The notes: generated by a model from the sequence alone, not told the origin. Numbered from the stretch's first letter, positions 38,887-48,212 are shown. The stretch: 64,000 nt of DNA from Ewingella americana ATCC 33852 (GCF_000735345.1 NZ_JMPJ01000026.1:112440-176439); one strand, 5' to 3'. Made by a program: numbers and translations.

Positions 38887-40041
38887 TTAAACCCGGCTCA
38901 GGCGGCGGGCACCTTCGTACAGTGTGTCATCGTCTTTGGCAAAGCTCAGGCGGATAAGCCCGGTCGGCTGGTTACTGCTGTAAAACGCCGACAGCGGGAT
39001 GGTGGCGACCTGATAATCACGGATCAAACTCAGTACAAACTCATCATCGGTCAGCGGGCTAAAGTGGCTAAAGCGCGCCAGCATAAAGAAGCTGCCACGG
39101 CTCGGCAGCAGCTCGAAACGCGAGCCGCTGAGGGCATCGGCCAACAGGTCGCGTTTGTGCTGATAGAAGTCCGCCAGCCCCAGATAGCTCTGCGGATCGG
39201 CCATCGCTTCGGCGAAAGCCACCTGCATCGGGGTGTCGGCGGAGAACATCATGAACTGATGCACCTTGCGGATCTCATTCATTAATTCTGCCGGCGCCAG
39301 ACAGTAGCCGACGCGCCAGCCGGTGACGTGATAGGTCTTGCCGAAGGAGGAGACAATCACGCTGCGCTCGGCCAGCTGCGGGTGGCAGGCCATGCTGTGG
39401 TGGCGCTGGCCGTCGAACACCACGTGCTCATAGACTTCATCGGACAGGATCACGATATCGGTGTCGCGGGTGAGGGCGGTGAGACGCTCAATGTCCACGT
39501 CGCTGAAAATCGCCCCGGTCGGGTTGTGCGGGCTGTTAATGATGATCATCCGCGTTTTGCTGTTAATCGCACTGGCGACCTGATCCCAGTCGATGCTGAA
39601 ATCTTCCAGCGACAGGCTGATGGCCACCGGCGTCGCGCCCTGCAAACGGACAATCGGCGCGTAGCTGTCAAACGACGGCTCGAAGTAGATCACCTCATCG
39701 CCCGGATGCACCAGCGCGCTGATTGCCGAGTACAGGCCTTCGCTGGCGCTGGCGGTGACCGTCACTTCTTCATTGGCGTCATAATGGCAGCCATACAGCG
39801 CCTCGACCTTGGCCGACAGCGCGTGGCGCAGCGCGGCGACGCCGCTCATTGGTGCATACTGGTTATGACCATCACGCATGGCTTTGGTCACGGCATCAAT
39901 CAGCGAAGGCTGGCAGGAGAAGTTTGGCGCGCCTTGGGATAAATTCAGCGCATTATGCTCAGCGCTCAACTGACCGATAACGGTGAAAATCGTGGTGCCG
40001 ACATCAGGCAATTTGGATTGAGTCGATAAAGGGCTTTTCAT
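38887..40041 (-). CDS. ybdL: Methionine aminotransferase YbdL (PLP-dependent)
   Basis: A 384-residue class I aminotransferase. The PLP lysine is Lys235 in SSFGKTYHVTGWRVGY, and NSPHNPTGAIF and DEVYEHVVF are conserved. E. coli YbdL (386 residues) prefers methionine, histidine and phenylalanine with 2-oxo acids. In E. coli it lies elsewhere. Here it heads an operon with a binding protein and is divergent from a LysR regulator. Confidence 0.88.
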   Translation of the reverse strand: MKSPLSTQSKLPDVGTTIFTVIGQLSAEHNALNLSQGAPNFSCQPSLIDAVTKAMRDGHNQYAPMSGVAALRHALSAKVEALYGCHYDANEEVTVTASASEGLYSAISALVHPGDEVIYFEPSFDSYAPIVRLQGATPVAISLSLEDFSIDWDQVASAINSKTRMIIINSPHNPTGAIFSDVDIERLTALTRDTDIVILSDEVYEHVVFDGQRHHSMACHPQLAERSVIVSSFGKTYHVTGWRVGYCLAPAELMNEIRKVHQFMMFSADTPMQVAFAEAMADPQSYLGLADFYQHKRDLLADALSGSRFELLPSRGSFFMLARFSHFSPLTDDEFVLSLIRDYQVATIPLSAFYSSNQPTGLIRLSFAKDDDTLYEGARRLSRV

Positions 40042-40107
40042 ATATCACCTCGGGAAGGCATAAATATTTATATATTATGAATGATTAAGCAGTAGTTTAT
40101 TTGTGCA

Positions 40108-40125
40108 GACAATGGATAATTTGTC
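40108..40125. promoter_or_regulatory. Candidate LysR-type binding site
   Basis: GACAA-N8-TTGTC is a perfect dyad and contains the T-N11-A-type spacing common at LysR sites. It lies in the 135-base divergent region between ybdL and the LysR gene. Prediction only. Confidence 0.4.
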
Positions 40126-40176
40126 ATACTCGCCATGATCTACATGCATGGCTGACAGCGATATCAAGAGGCGAAC

Positions 40177-41139
40177 ATGGCAACTCCCCCAGACCTTTCT
40201 TACCTAACGGCGCTCAATCTTCCCTCGCTTAACCTGTTGAAAACCTTCAGCGTGGTGGCGAAAACCCTTAACTTGACCCACGCGGCTGAGTTGCTGCACA
40301 TCACCCAAGGGGCGGTGAGTCGGCAGATAACCGGGCTGGAGAATACGCTGGGCTACCCGCTATTTTTGCGTCAGGCGCGCGGGCTAACCCTAACGCCGCG
40401 CGGCGCGCAACTGCTGCCGCCAATCCAGCAGGCGCTGGAGCAGATGGGCGAGGCGATGAAGCGCGTCGGCTCGCACCCCGATACCTTGCGCATCAAATGC
40501 CCGACTTGCTCCATGCGCTGGCTGCTGCCACGGGTGATTCAATTACAGAACGACCGCCCTGAGCTGCGTATTGAGCTGACGGCCTCCATTGCCCACGGCG
40601 TGGACTTCAGCACCGAGCACTTCGACGCCGCCGTGGTGTTTGGCCGCGCGCCGGACTCGCCTCGCCGGGCGCATCATCTGTTTGATGAGATCTTAACGCC
40701 TATCTGCACGCCGGACTTCTTCGGCAAGAGTGCGGAGAGCACTACGATTGAGGATTTAGCGGAGAAAACCTTGCTGCACCCGACCCGCGACCGCCGCGAC
40801 TGGCTGCTGTGGCTGCGGGAATCCGGCGTAAAAGGGCTGCCGTCGGCTAAGTCTCAGCACTTCGACACGCTGGATCTGGCCATCAATTCGGCATTGCAGG
40901 GGTATGGCATTGCGATTGGGGATTTGACGCTAATAGAGGATGACCTGCAGGCCAAGCGCGTGATGGCGCCATTCCCACTCTGTGTGGCGAGCGGCGCGTC
41001 TTACACCTTGCTCTATCCGGATAACCCGACCCCGGCGCTACAGGTTGCTATTGATTATTTGAACGAGCAGGCCAGAATCAGCCGGCAGAAGTTGAGCACG
41101 CTGCTTTCAACCTCACACCGGCTGGTGACCAGCAATTAA
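40177..41139 (+). CDS. LysR-family regulator (GcvA-like)
   Basis: A 320-residue LysR-type regulator with N-terminal helix-turn-helix (about 18-77, LNLTHAAELLHITQGAVSRQI) and a type 2 periplasmic-fold effector domain. The overall pattern, with LPSLNLLKTFSVVAKTLN at the start, is of the GcvA-like group. Divergent from ybdL, it likely controls the ybdL operon. It converges on bioA with a 9-base gap. Confidence 0.88.
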   Translation: MATPPDLSYLTALNLPSLNLLKTFSVVAKTLNLTHAAELLHITQGAVSRQITGLENTLGYPLFLRQARGLTLTPRGAQLLPPIQQALEQMGEAMKRVGSHPDTLRIKCPTCSMRWLLPRVIQLQNDRPELRIELTASIAHGVDFSTEHFDAAVVFGRAPDSPRRAHHLFDEILTPICTPDFFGKSAESTTIEDLAEKTLLHPTRDRRDWLLWLRESGVKGLPSAKSQHFDTLDLAINSALQGYGIAIGDLTLIEDDLQAKRVMAPFPLCVASGASYTLLYPDNPTPALQVAIDYLNEQARISRQKLSTLLSTSHRLVTSN

Positions 41140-41148
41140 TCGCAGAGA

Positions 41149-42426
41149 TTAATAGAGGGACTCAAGCGCGCTGGCAATCGCGCCGGTCAGCTGGCTGAGC
41201 TGAGCAGGGGAGATAACGTAAGGCGGCATCAGGTAAATCAGCTTGCCGAAAGGCCGAATCCACACGCCCTGACTGACGAAGTGCTTCTGCAACGCCGCCA
41301 TGTTCACCGGCTCGCGCATCTCCACCACGCCAATCGCGCCCAGCACCCGCACGTCGGCCACCGCTGAGTGCGCGGCCAGCGGCGTCAGCTCGCTTTGCAA
41401 CTGGCGCTCAATGCCCGCCACCTGTTCCTGCCAGTTATTTTCTGCCAGTAAACTCAGGCTGGCGTTAGCCACGGCGCAGGCCAGCGGGTTGCCCATAAAG
41501 GTCGGGCCGTGCATAAAGCAGCCCGCCTCGCCGTCGCTTATCACCTCGGCGACGTGGCGAGTGGTGAGGGTCGCCGAAAGCGTCATGTAGCCGCCGGTCA
41601 GGGCTTTGCCGAGGCACATAATATCTGGCGAAATCCCCGCGTGGTCGCAGGCGAACGGCTTGCCGGTGCGGCCAAAGCCGGTGGCGATCTCATCGGCAAT
41701 CAGCAGCACGCCGTAATGGTCACACAGCTCGCGTACGCGCTTGAGGTAGGTTGGGTGATAGATACGCATGCCGCCCGCGCCTTGCACCACTGGCTCAAGG
41801 ATCACGGCGGCAATCGAATCCTGATGCTGTTCCAGCAGGGCGGCAAACGGCGCGATATCCTGTTCATTCCACGCCTCGCCGAAGCGCGACTGCGGCGCAT
41901 CGGCAAACAGATGCTGCGGCAAATAGCCCTGATACAAACTGTGCATTGAGTTTTGCGGGTCACACACCGACATCGCGCCGAAGGTGTCACCGTGATAGCC
42001 ATTGCGCAGCGTCAGCAGGGTCTGGCGCTTCTCGCCGCGCGCCTGCCAGTACTGCATCGCCATCTTCAGCGCCACTTCTACCGCCACCGAACCCGAGTCG
42101 GCCAAAAACACGCATTCCAGCCCGGCGGGGGTCATCTCGACTAAACGCCGCGACAGCGCCACCGCCGACGGATGGGTTATGCCGCCGAACATCACGTGAG
42201 ACATCTTGCCAATCTGCTCAATCGCCGCCTGATTCAGCACCGGGTGGTTGTAGCCGTGGATCGCCGCCCACCATGACGACATGCCGTCGATAAGCTGCCG
42301 CCCGTCAGCCAGTTGTAGCTCCACGCCCTGTGCTGATTCCACCGGATAGCACGGCAGCGGGTGAGTCATAGAGGTGTAAGGGTGCCAGATGTGGCGCTGG
42401 TCGAACTCGAGATCGGCAGGGGTCAT
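41149..42426 (-). CDS. bioA: Adenosylmethionine-8-amino-7-oxononanoate aminotransferase
   Basis: A 425-residue PLP enzyme that uses SAM as amino donor to make 7,8-diaminopelargonate. The PLP lysine is Lys274 (CLGKALTGG), the same number as in E. coli, and [15 protein letters not shown] and [12 protein letters not shown] are present. The start at 42426 ([20 protein letters not shown]) matches E. coli. The frame stays open upstream through the bio operator and antisense to bioB, but that extension is spurious. Divergent from bioB and controlled by the shared BirA operator. Confidence 0.96.
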   Translation of the reverse strand: MTPADLEFDQRHIWHPYTSMTHPLPCYPVESAQGVELQLADGRQLIDGMSSWWAAIHGYNHPVLNQAAIEQIGKMSHVMFGGITHPSAVALSRRLVEMTPAGLECVFLADSGSVAVEVALKMAMQYWQARGEKRQTLLTLRNGYHGDTFGAMSVCDPQNSMHSLYQGYLPQHLFADAPQSRFGEAWNEQDIAPFAALLEQHQDSIAAVILEPVVQGAGGMRIYHPTYLKRVRELCDHYGVLLIADEIATGFGRTGKPFACDHAGISPDIMCLGKALTGGYMTLSATLTTRHVAEVISDGEAGCFMHGPTFMGNPLACAVANASLSLLAENNWQEQVAGIERQLQSELTPLAAHSAVADVRVLGAIGVVEMREPVNMAALQKHFVSQGVWIRPFGKLIYLMPPYVISPAQLSQLTGAIASALESLY

Positions 42427-42479
42427 TGCGATATCCTGAAAGCTAACTTGTAAACCAAAAAATAATTTTAACGTTGACG

Positions 42480-42509
42480 GTAAACCAAAACAAATGAAAA
42501 ATGGTTTAC
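42480..42509. promoter_or_regulatory. BirA (bioO) operator between bioA and bioB
   Basis: GTAAACC-N16-GGTTTAC is a perfect match to the BirA site consensus. It lies between the two divergent genes, where BirA bound to biotinyl-AMP represses both. Additional TTGTAAACC (42448-42456) and AAACCAAAA copies flank it. Confidence 0.88.
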
Positions 42510-42555
42510 AGAATAGGTAGAAACCAAAACTCAAAATATTTTTGGAGATGGCACC

Positions 42556-43593
42556 ATGTCGACCCGCACCCATTGGACGCTGGAAAAAACCCAAGCTTTG
42601 TTCGATAAACCCTTCCTCGAGCTGATGTTCGAAGCCCAGCAGGTCCACCGCCAACACTTCTACCCGCGTCAGGTTCAGGTCAGCACCTTGCTGTCGATCA
42701 AAACCGGTGCTTGCCCGGAAGACTGTAAATACTGCCCGCAAAGCTCGCGCTACAAAACCGGGCTGGAAACGGAACGCCTGATGGAAGTGAAGCAGGTGCT
42801 GGAGTCTGCCCGTCAGGCCAAGGCCGCCGGTTCCACTCGTTTTTGCATGGGCGCGGCGTGGAAAAACCCGCACGAGCGCGACATGCCTTACCTTGAGCAG
42901 ATGGTGCAGGGCGTGAAAGAGCTGGGGATGGAAACCTGCATGACGCTCGGCACACTGGACACCTCGCAGGCGCAGCGTCTGGCGACAGCGGGTCTGGATT
43001 TCTACAACCATAACCTCGACACCTCGCCAGAATTCTACGGCAGCATCATCACCACCCGTAGCTATCAAGAGCGTCTGGATACCCTGTCAGAAGTGCGCAA
43101 CGCGGGCATTAAAGTCTGCTCCGGTGGCATCGTGGGTCTGGGCGAAACGGTCAAAGACCGCGCCGGATTGCTGATGCAGCTTGCCAACCTGCCGGTTGCC
43201 CCTGAGAGCGTGCCGATCAACATGCTGGTCAAAGTGAAAGGCACGCCGCTGGCTAACAATGACGACGTCGATCCTTTCGATTTTATCCGCACCATCGCCG
43301 TGGCGCGCATCATGATGCCAAGCTCCTATGTGCGCCTGTCTGCCGGTCGTGAGCAGATGAGTGAGCAGACGCAGGCGATGTGCTTTATGGCCGGTGCTAA
43401 CTCGATTTTCTACGGCTGCAAGCTGCTGACCACGCCAAACCCGGCGGAAGACAAAGACCTGATCCTGTTCGGCAAGCTGGGCCTCAACCCACAAGTTTTC
43501 GAAACCGAAATGGGCGACAACCAGCAGCAAGAGGCGCTGGCCGAGCAGTTGGTTCACGCCGACACCGACCAGTTCTACAACGCAGCCGTCTAA
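42556..43593 (+). CDS. bioB: Biotin synthase BioB
   Basis: A 345-residue radical SAM enzyme that inserts sulfur into dethiobiotin. The radical SAM cluster motif CPEDCKYC gives Cys53, Cys57 and Cys60, as in E. coli; the [2Fe-2S] ligands are in [15 protein letters not shown] and KVCSGGI. First gene of bioBFCD. Confidence 0.97.
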   Translation: MSTRTHWTLEKTQALFDKPFLELMFEAQQVHRQHFYPRQVQVSTLLSIKTGACPEDCKYCPQSSRYKTGLETERLMEVKQVLESARQAKAAGSTRFCMGAAWKNPHERDMPYLEQMVQGVKELGMETCMTLGTLDTSQAQRLATAGLDFYNHNLDTSPEFYGSIITTRSYQERLDTLSEVRNAGIKVCSGGIVGLGETVKDRAGLLMQLANLPVAPESVPINMLVKVKGTPLANNDDVDPFDFIRTIAVARIMMPSSYVRLSAGREQMSEQTQAMCFMAGANSIFYGCKLLTTPNPAEDKDLILFGKLGLNPQVFETEMGDNQQQEALAEQLVHADTDQFYNAAV

Positions 43594-43596
43594 ACC

Positions 43597-44748
43597 ATGA
43601 GCTGGGAAAGCCGAATTCAGGACGCCCTGCAGGCGCGGCGCGAGGCGGCGGCGTTTCGCTTGCGCCTGCCTAACGCCGGAGGCAGCGCCCGCTGGCTGAC
43701 ACAGGGCGAGCGCCGCTGGCTGAATTTCTCCGGCAATGACTATCTCGGGCTGAGCCAGCACGAGGAGATTGTTGCCGCGTGGCAGCAGGGGGCGGCGCGG
43801 TTTGGCGTCGGCAGCGGCGGCTCGGGGCATGTTACCGGCTATAGCGATGTCCACGCCGAGTTCGAGCAGCAGCTGGCGCAGTGGCAGGGTTATCCGCGCG
43901 CGCTGCTGTTTATCTCCGGCTTTGCAGCCAATCAGGCAATTTTGGCCGCGCTGCTGCAAAAAGGTGACCGCGCGCTGGCAGACAAGCTGAGCCACGCTTC
44001 GCTGCTGGAGGCGGCGACCCAGTCTCCGGCCCAGCTGCGGCGCTTCACCCATAATCAGCCGGATTCCCTGCAACGGCTGCTGCAATCCTCATGCGACGGC
44101 GAAACTCTGGTGGTTACCGAAGGGGTGTTCAGCATGGACGGCGATGCCGCGCCGCTGGCAGAAATCCATCAACAGGCTCGCGATAACCGCGCGTGGCTGC
44201 TGGTGGACGATGCCCATGGCGTCGGGGTGATGGGCGAGCAGGGGCGGGGCAGTTGCTGGCAGCAAGGGGTTCGCCCCGAGCTGCTGGTGGTCACTTTCGG
44301 CAAGGCGTTTGGCTGTAGCGGGGCTGCCGTACTGTGCGACGACGATACGGCGGACTACCTGCTGCAGTTCGCTCGTCATCTGATTTACAGCACCGCCATG
44401 CCCGCCGCGCAGGTCTGCGCCCTTCAGGCCAGCCTGCGCTGTATTCAGCAAGGCGATGCGCTGCGTGATAAACTGGCGGCCAATATTGCCCGTTTTCGCG
44501 CTGGCGCGGCAGATTTGCCTTATCAGCTTACTTCGTCCGCGACCGCCATTCAGCCGGTGATTGTCGGTGAAAACCAGCCGACGCTCGACTTAGCCCAGCG
44601 TCTGCGCGACAGCGGCCTGTGGGTGAGCGCCATTCGCCCACCGACCGTACCGCCGGGCAGCGCAAGACTGCGCATTACCCTCACGGCTGCTCATCAGCCG
44701 GAAGATATCGATTTTTTGCTGGAGTCCCTTCATGGGTGCAGTCACTGA
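43597..44748 (+). CDS. bioF: 8-amino-7-oxononanoate synthase BioF
   Basis: A 383-residue alpha-oxoamine synthase that joins pimeloyl-ACP and alanine. PLP binds Lys236 ([13 protein letters not shown]), and [11 protein letters not shown] is conserved. It begins 3 bases after bioB and overlaps bioC by 17 bases. Confidence 0.96.
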   Translation: MSWESRIQDALQARREAAAFRLRLPNAGGSARWLTQGERRWLNFSGNDYLGLSQHEEIVAAWQQGAARFGVGSGGSGHVTGYSDVHAEFEQQLAQWQGYPRALLFISGFAANQAILAALLQKGDRALADKLSHASLLEAATQSPAQLRRFTHNQPDSLQRLLQSSCDGETLVVTEGVFSMDGDAAPLAEIHQQARDNRAWLLVDDAHGVGVMGEQGRGSCWQQGVRPELLVVTFGKAFGCSGAAVLCDDDTADYLLQFARHLIYSTAMPAAQVCALQASLRCIQQGDALRDKLAANIARFRAGAADLPYQLTSSATAIQPVIVGENQPTLDLAQRLRDSGLWVSAIRPPTVPPGSARLRITLTAAHQPEDIDFLLESLHGCSH

Positions 44749-45523
44749 ATTAGTGAACAAACAAGCGGTAGCAGACGCCTTTAGCCGCGCTGCCGGTCAT
44801 TACGAAAACGCCGCGCAGTTACAGCGTGACGTGGGCGAACATTTGCTCAGCATGGTGGCAGAGCAGCATCAAAGCGCCGGTAACCGCGTACTTGACGCGG
44901 GCTGTGGCACGGGCTATTTCAGCCGCCGCTGGCGTGATATGGGCAAACAGGTGACGGCGCTGGATCTGTCGCAAGGCATGCTGGACATGGCCAGCGCGCT
45001 GAATTCTGCCGACAGCTATATTCCCGGCGACATTGAACGCCTGCCGCTGGCGGATCAGTCGGTGGACATCTGCTACAGCAATCTGGCGGTGCAGTGGTGT
45101 AACGCGCTGCCGCGCGCGCTGGAAGAGATGCACCGCGTGACGCGTATCGGCGGGCTGGTGGTGTTCTCCACGCTGGCCGAAGGTTCGCTCGGCGAGCTGG
45201 CTGCGGCATGGATGAAGGTCGACGGGCGTCGCCACGTCAATCAGTTCCTCACGCCGGATAAAATCGCCGAAGCCTGCGCGCCTTATCGCCACGACGTGCA
45301 GTTTAGCCAGCAAACCCTGCTGTTCCCCGACGTGATGAGCCTGATGCGTTCGCTTAAAGGCATCGGTGCGACCCACATCAAAAACGGTCGCCTTGGCGGC
45401 TTAGGCGGTCGCGAACGCCTCGCCCTGCTGGAAAAGCACTACGCCCGCCAAGACGGCATGCTGCCGCTGACCTATAAGTTGGTGTATGGGGTGCTGCAGG
45501 TCGAAGAATTAATTCCACGCTAA
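44732..45523 (+). CDS. bioC: Malonyl-ACP O-methyltransferase BioC
   Basis: A 263-residue SAM-dependent methyltransferase with the SAM motif [12 protein letters not shown] (about 53-64). It methylates malonyl-ACP to start pimelate synthesis. The ATG lies inside the end of bioF. Its stop codon is at the very edge of an ERIC-like element. Confidence 0.95.
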   Translation: MGAVTELVNKQAVADAFSRAAGHYENAAQLQRDVGEHLLSMVAEQHQSAGNRVLDAGCGTGYFSRRWRDMGKQVTALDLSQGMLDMASALNSADSYIPGDIERLPLADQSVDICYSNLAVQWCNALPRALEEMHRVTRIGGLVVFSTLAEGSLGELAAAWMKVDGRRHVNQFLTPDKIAEACAPYRHDVQFSQQTLLFPDVMSLMRSLKGIGATHIKNGRLGGLGGRERLALLEKHYARQDGMLPLTYKLVYGVLQVEELIPR

Positions 45524-45647
45524 AATCCTTCCTCCTTGACGCTGTCTCTGCGTTGGCTGCGCGTGCTCACCCGAATCACTGACCTATGTCAGCTCATCGG
45601 GCTGAACCCGCTTGCCGCCTTGATACAGCGCCAATGACTTTGGATTT
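45523..45647. repeat. ERIC-like element between bioC and bioD
   Basis: About 125 bases with imperfect terminal inverted repeats (AAATCC...TTG-N-CGCTGT at the left and its complement at the right) and the central palindrome around CTGACCTATGTCAG. The reverse strand reads GAGCTGACATAGGTCAGTGA then GGGTGAGC and CAGCCAACGCA, closely matching the core of the enterobacterial ERIC/IRU repeat (127 bp). It touches the bioC stop codon and lies within the bio operon. Confidence 0.85.
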
Positions 45648-45681
45648 CGATTTTGTTCGATAAAGACATTGGCTATTTAAA

Positions 45682-46362
45682 ATGAAAAAAACATTCTTCA
45701 TTACCGGCACGGACACTGAAGTCGGTAAAACCGTGGCGACCACGGCTTTCTTGCAGGCTGCGGCGCAGGCTGGGTTTTCCACTGCGGGCTATAAGCCGGT
45801 GGCGTCTGGCAGTGAAATGACCGCCGAGGGTGCGCGAAATAGCGACGCGCTGGCCCTTCAGGCCAATAGCTCGGTGGCGTTGAGTTATAACGAAGTGAAC
45901 CCCTGTACCTTCCTTGAGCCAACTTCGCCGCACATTGTTAGCCAGCTAGAACAGCGGCCTATCGCGCTGGAGACGCTGTCGGCGGGCTTGCGCCATCTTC
46001 AGCCGAAAGCTGACTGGACGGTGGTCGAGGGGGCGGGAGGCTGGTTTACGCCGCTCAACGAGCAGCACACCTTTGCCGACTGGGTGGTCAGCGAACAGCT
46101 GCCGGTGGTTCTGGTGGTGGGAATGCGTTTGGGCTGCATCAACCACGCGCTGCTAACCGCGCAGGCGGTGGCGCAAAGCGGCCTAAAATTGGTGGGATGG
46201 ATTGCCAATGATGTACAGGAAACGGGGAAGCATCATCAGGCCTATCTCGCGACGCTCGCGCTTATGCTGCCTGCGCCCATGCTGGGCGAGATCCCGTTCC
46301 TTGATAACACCAGCGATACCGATCTGGGGCAGTATCTCGACCTTTCGCCTCTCACACGCTGA
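45682..46362 (+). CDS. bioD: Dethiobiotin synthetase BioD
   Basis: A 226-residue ATP-dependent enzyme closing the ureido ring. The P-loop GTDTEVGKT (about 9-17) and VEGAGGWFTPL are typical. It is separated from bioC by 158 bases, most of them the ERIC-like element. No good ribosome-binding site is seen; the bases before the ATG are AT-rich. The 3' end overlaps the convergent ABC ATPase gene by 11 bases. Confidence 0.94.
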   Translation: MKKTFFITGTDTEVGKTVATTAFLQAAAQAGFSTAGYKPVASGSEMTAEGARNSDALALQANSSVALSYNEVNPCTFLEPTSPHIVSQLEQRPIALETLSAGLRHLQPKADWTVVEGAGGWFTPLNEQHTFADWVVSEQLPVVLVVGMRLGCINHALLTAQAVAQSGLKLVGWIANDVQETGKHHQAYLATLALMLPAPMLGEIPFLDNTSDTDLGQYLDLSPLTR

Positions 46363-47062
46363 GATAGTCTTTCACTAAATCGTCGTTGAGCTGCGCCAAG
46401 GTGCCCTGTGCCACGTTGCGGCCGCTATCGAGCAGGCAGAAGCGGTCCGCGACGCTGCGAATAAAGGGCAGTCGGTGACCGACCAGCAGCAGTGTCAGGC
46501 CCAAATCGCGGTTGAGACGGTGAATGATATTGCCCATGTTGGCCGCCATCGCCGGGCTGGTGTGCTCGGTTGGCTCATCAAGGATCAGCAGCTCCGGCTC
46601 CAGCACCAGCGCGCGGCTGATAGCCAGCTGCTGCTGCTCGCTTTCGTCCAGCTCTCCGGCCTTGTGCGCCCCCATCTCCTTCAAGGCAGGGAAAAGCTCG
46701 TAGACCTGCTCGGGGATGCGGCGGTTCTTGTTGCGCCCGGCCATCATGGCGATTTGCAGGTTTTCATCGACGCTCATTTGCGAAAAAATCTGCCGACCTT
46801 CAGGCACATAGCCAATCCCCACTAAGGCCCGGCTCTCCACCGGCAAATCCAGCAGGTTCTGCGGCTCGGCGTCTGCCGACTGCCAGCAGATGCTGCCACT
46901 CTTCACCGGCAAATGCCCCATGATGCAGTTAATCAGCGTGGTTTTGCCGACGCCGTTGCGGCCAATCAGGAAAGTGCATTGGCCGCGATACAGCTCCAGA
47001 TTGATATCCCACAGAATATGCTTCTGGCCGTAATACTGGTTTACCGACTTTATACTCAACAT
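46352..47062 (-). CDS. Orphan LivF/UrtE-like ABC ATPase with degenerate signature motif
   Basis: A 236-residue ABC ATPase of the branched-chain amino acid / urea importer group (LivF, UrtE). Walker A GRNGVGKT (34-41) and Walker B LLILDEP (158-164) are intact. The signature, expected as LSGGQ, reads LDESE (138-142) although the following QQQLAISRAL is normal, and the D-loop region reads EHTSPA rather than EGIQPS. No permease or binding protein lies nearby. It may be a decaying paralogue or a repurposed subunit. Confidence 0.8.
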   Translation of the reverse strand: MLSIKSVNQYYGQKHILWDINLELYRGQCTFLIGRNGVGKTTLINCIMGHLPVKSGSICWQSADAEPQNLLDLPVESRALVGIGYVPEGRQIFSQMSVDENLQIAMMAGRNKNRRIPEQVYELFPALKEMGAHKAGELDESEQQQLAISRALVLEPELLILDEPTEHTSPAMAANMGNIIHRLNRDLGLTLLLVGHRLPFIRSVADRFCLLDSGRNVAQGTLAQLNDDLVKDYLSV

Positions 47063-47556
47063 CAGACCTCCCTAAACTCCGCCTGCTGGCTGGCCTCAGT
47101 GCCTTAGCAAGCCGGAGTCGCTGTTTAACTGACCGTCACTGTCATATTTCTGACATTTATGTTTTGCCATTTCGGCGATTTCACAGAATTTTATGTGGTG
47201 CGTTAGCCCACTGACTTACAGCATCAATTGGCAATAAATAGCCGTTAGCCAGTGATAAAAGGCTGAAACGACGCTTTCTCACGGCTTAAGCTAGCGAGAG
47301 CGACCTAAAAGTAGCTTTTTCGTAAAGCCTGCGCTTTCAGGGCGATCCGCTGTAAATGGCCGACATGATTAATATTGCAACTCTCAGGCCAAGTTTGGAG
47401 AGATAACTCCTAAAGAGGTTGTAACCAGAGTGTTAAAGGCGCGCGTGTGAATGAATAACAATAAAACATTAATACGGGTTATGAATGGGGCGGGGATACG
47501 GCGAAAATATGCACTTTCCCAGTGCTGAAGCAGCAGTTTTTGGTGCAGAGCCTGAG

Positions 47557-47565
47557 TGTGGATAA
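47557..47565 (-). promoter_or_regulatory. DnaA box
   Basis: TGTGGATAA is the exact complement of the DnaA box TTATCCACA. It is one of four DnaA-box-like sites in about 430 bases upstream of uvrB (see 47752-47776 and 47975-47983). Confidence 0.55.
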
Positions 47566-47684
47566 GACAAATCCGACAGGCAATATACAATTTTTTTCAT
47601 TTTGCAATATCTATGGCGCAGCATATCTAGGCAAAATCGGCATATATAAAGAAGTAAAAAAGGCAAAAAATAACTAAAAACCTT

Positions 47685-47720
47685 AGCCCGAAACCCTTCG
47701 AGGGTGAAACTGGCTTTTTT
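47685..47720 (+). terminator. Terminator-like hairpin, possible end of a small RNA
   Basis: An outer AGCC / GGCT stem and an inner ACCCT / AGGGT stem with a 3-base loop are followed by six T. No gene precedes it on the plus strand, so it could end a small transcript or be fortuitous. Confidence 0.35.
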
Positions 47721-47751
47721 GACAGGTCGCGCTGCGTGGGGCGTGCTGTGA

Positions 47752-47776
47752 GTTATCCACCATTCCTGTGGATAAC
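47752..47776. promoter_or_regulatory. Inverted pair of DnaA boxes
   Basis: GTTATCCAC and GTGGATAAC form a 9 bp inverted repeat with a 7-base spacer; the right half (TGTGGATAA) is a perfect DnaA box and the left differs at one base. DnaA was reported to take part in E. coli uvrB regulation, which fits the position. Confidence 0.6.
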
Positions 47777-48101
47777 CATGTGCATGAGAGTAAGAAAAGT
47801 TGCTACAAGCGAGTCTGGACGCGGCTTGCGCTCGGTTTGTCGTTAATCCCACCTTTTTAATCAAAATTATATTTTTCAATGAGTTATGATAAATCAAGCG
47901 TTGTCAAATTGTGATCTGGCGCTTGTGTCAATTTTCGTCAGTCTGTGGTCAAAAAGTTAATTCGCGAAAATAATTGGGGATAAATGTTCTGCCGTGGGGA
48001 AAAACGGCTTAATGGAATAACCTAAAAAAGTGCAGTTTTCTTCGTGTCTTAGAAACAAGGGGCAGGGTGGGTGAACAAATCAACATCACATGCCCATTGG
48101 A

Positions 48102-48121
48102 AGCTGGTTTTATATCCAGTA
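48102..48121. promoter_or_regulatory. LexA box of uvrB
   Basis: CTGGTTTTATATCCAG has the CTG-N10-CAG core with an AT-rich centre. It lies about 95 bases before the uvrB start. uvrB belongs to the SOS regulon in E. coli. Confidence 0.85.
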
Positions 48122-48212
48122 CTATATAGCTGGCAAAAATTGCGGAGTCTTCCATACTCAGTCTCCGCAGTCCGTGTTGTGCGTTTCTTCTCTTCTGTCA
48201 GGTAGCCCGTTC

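Larger units (their letters stand above)
47063..48212. other. 1.15 kb non-coding region upstream of uvrB
   Basis: No convincing gene on either strand. The stretch is AT-rich and contains several DnaA boxes, a terminator-like hairpin and, near its end, a LexA box. A minus-strand open frame at 47469-47897 has a biased, unlikely composition and no ribosome-binding site, so I reject it. Confidence 0.6.

Noticed and set aside
42427-43068. N-terminal extension of bioA by 214 codons
   Set aside because: It would cross the BirA operator and run antisense through bioB; E. coli BioA begins at the residue aligned with 42426.
43087-44085. Minus-strand frame of 332 codons opposite bioB and bioF
   Set aside because: Both sense genes are certain and full length; the antisense frame is a by-product of G+C-rich codons.
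47469-47897. Minus-strand frame of 142 codons in the uvrB upstream gap
   Set aside because: Rich in rare residues, crosses DnaA boxes and a terminator hairpin, and has no ribosome-binding site or recognisable family.
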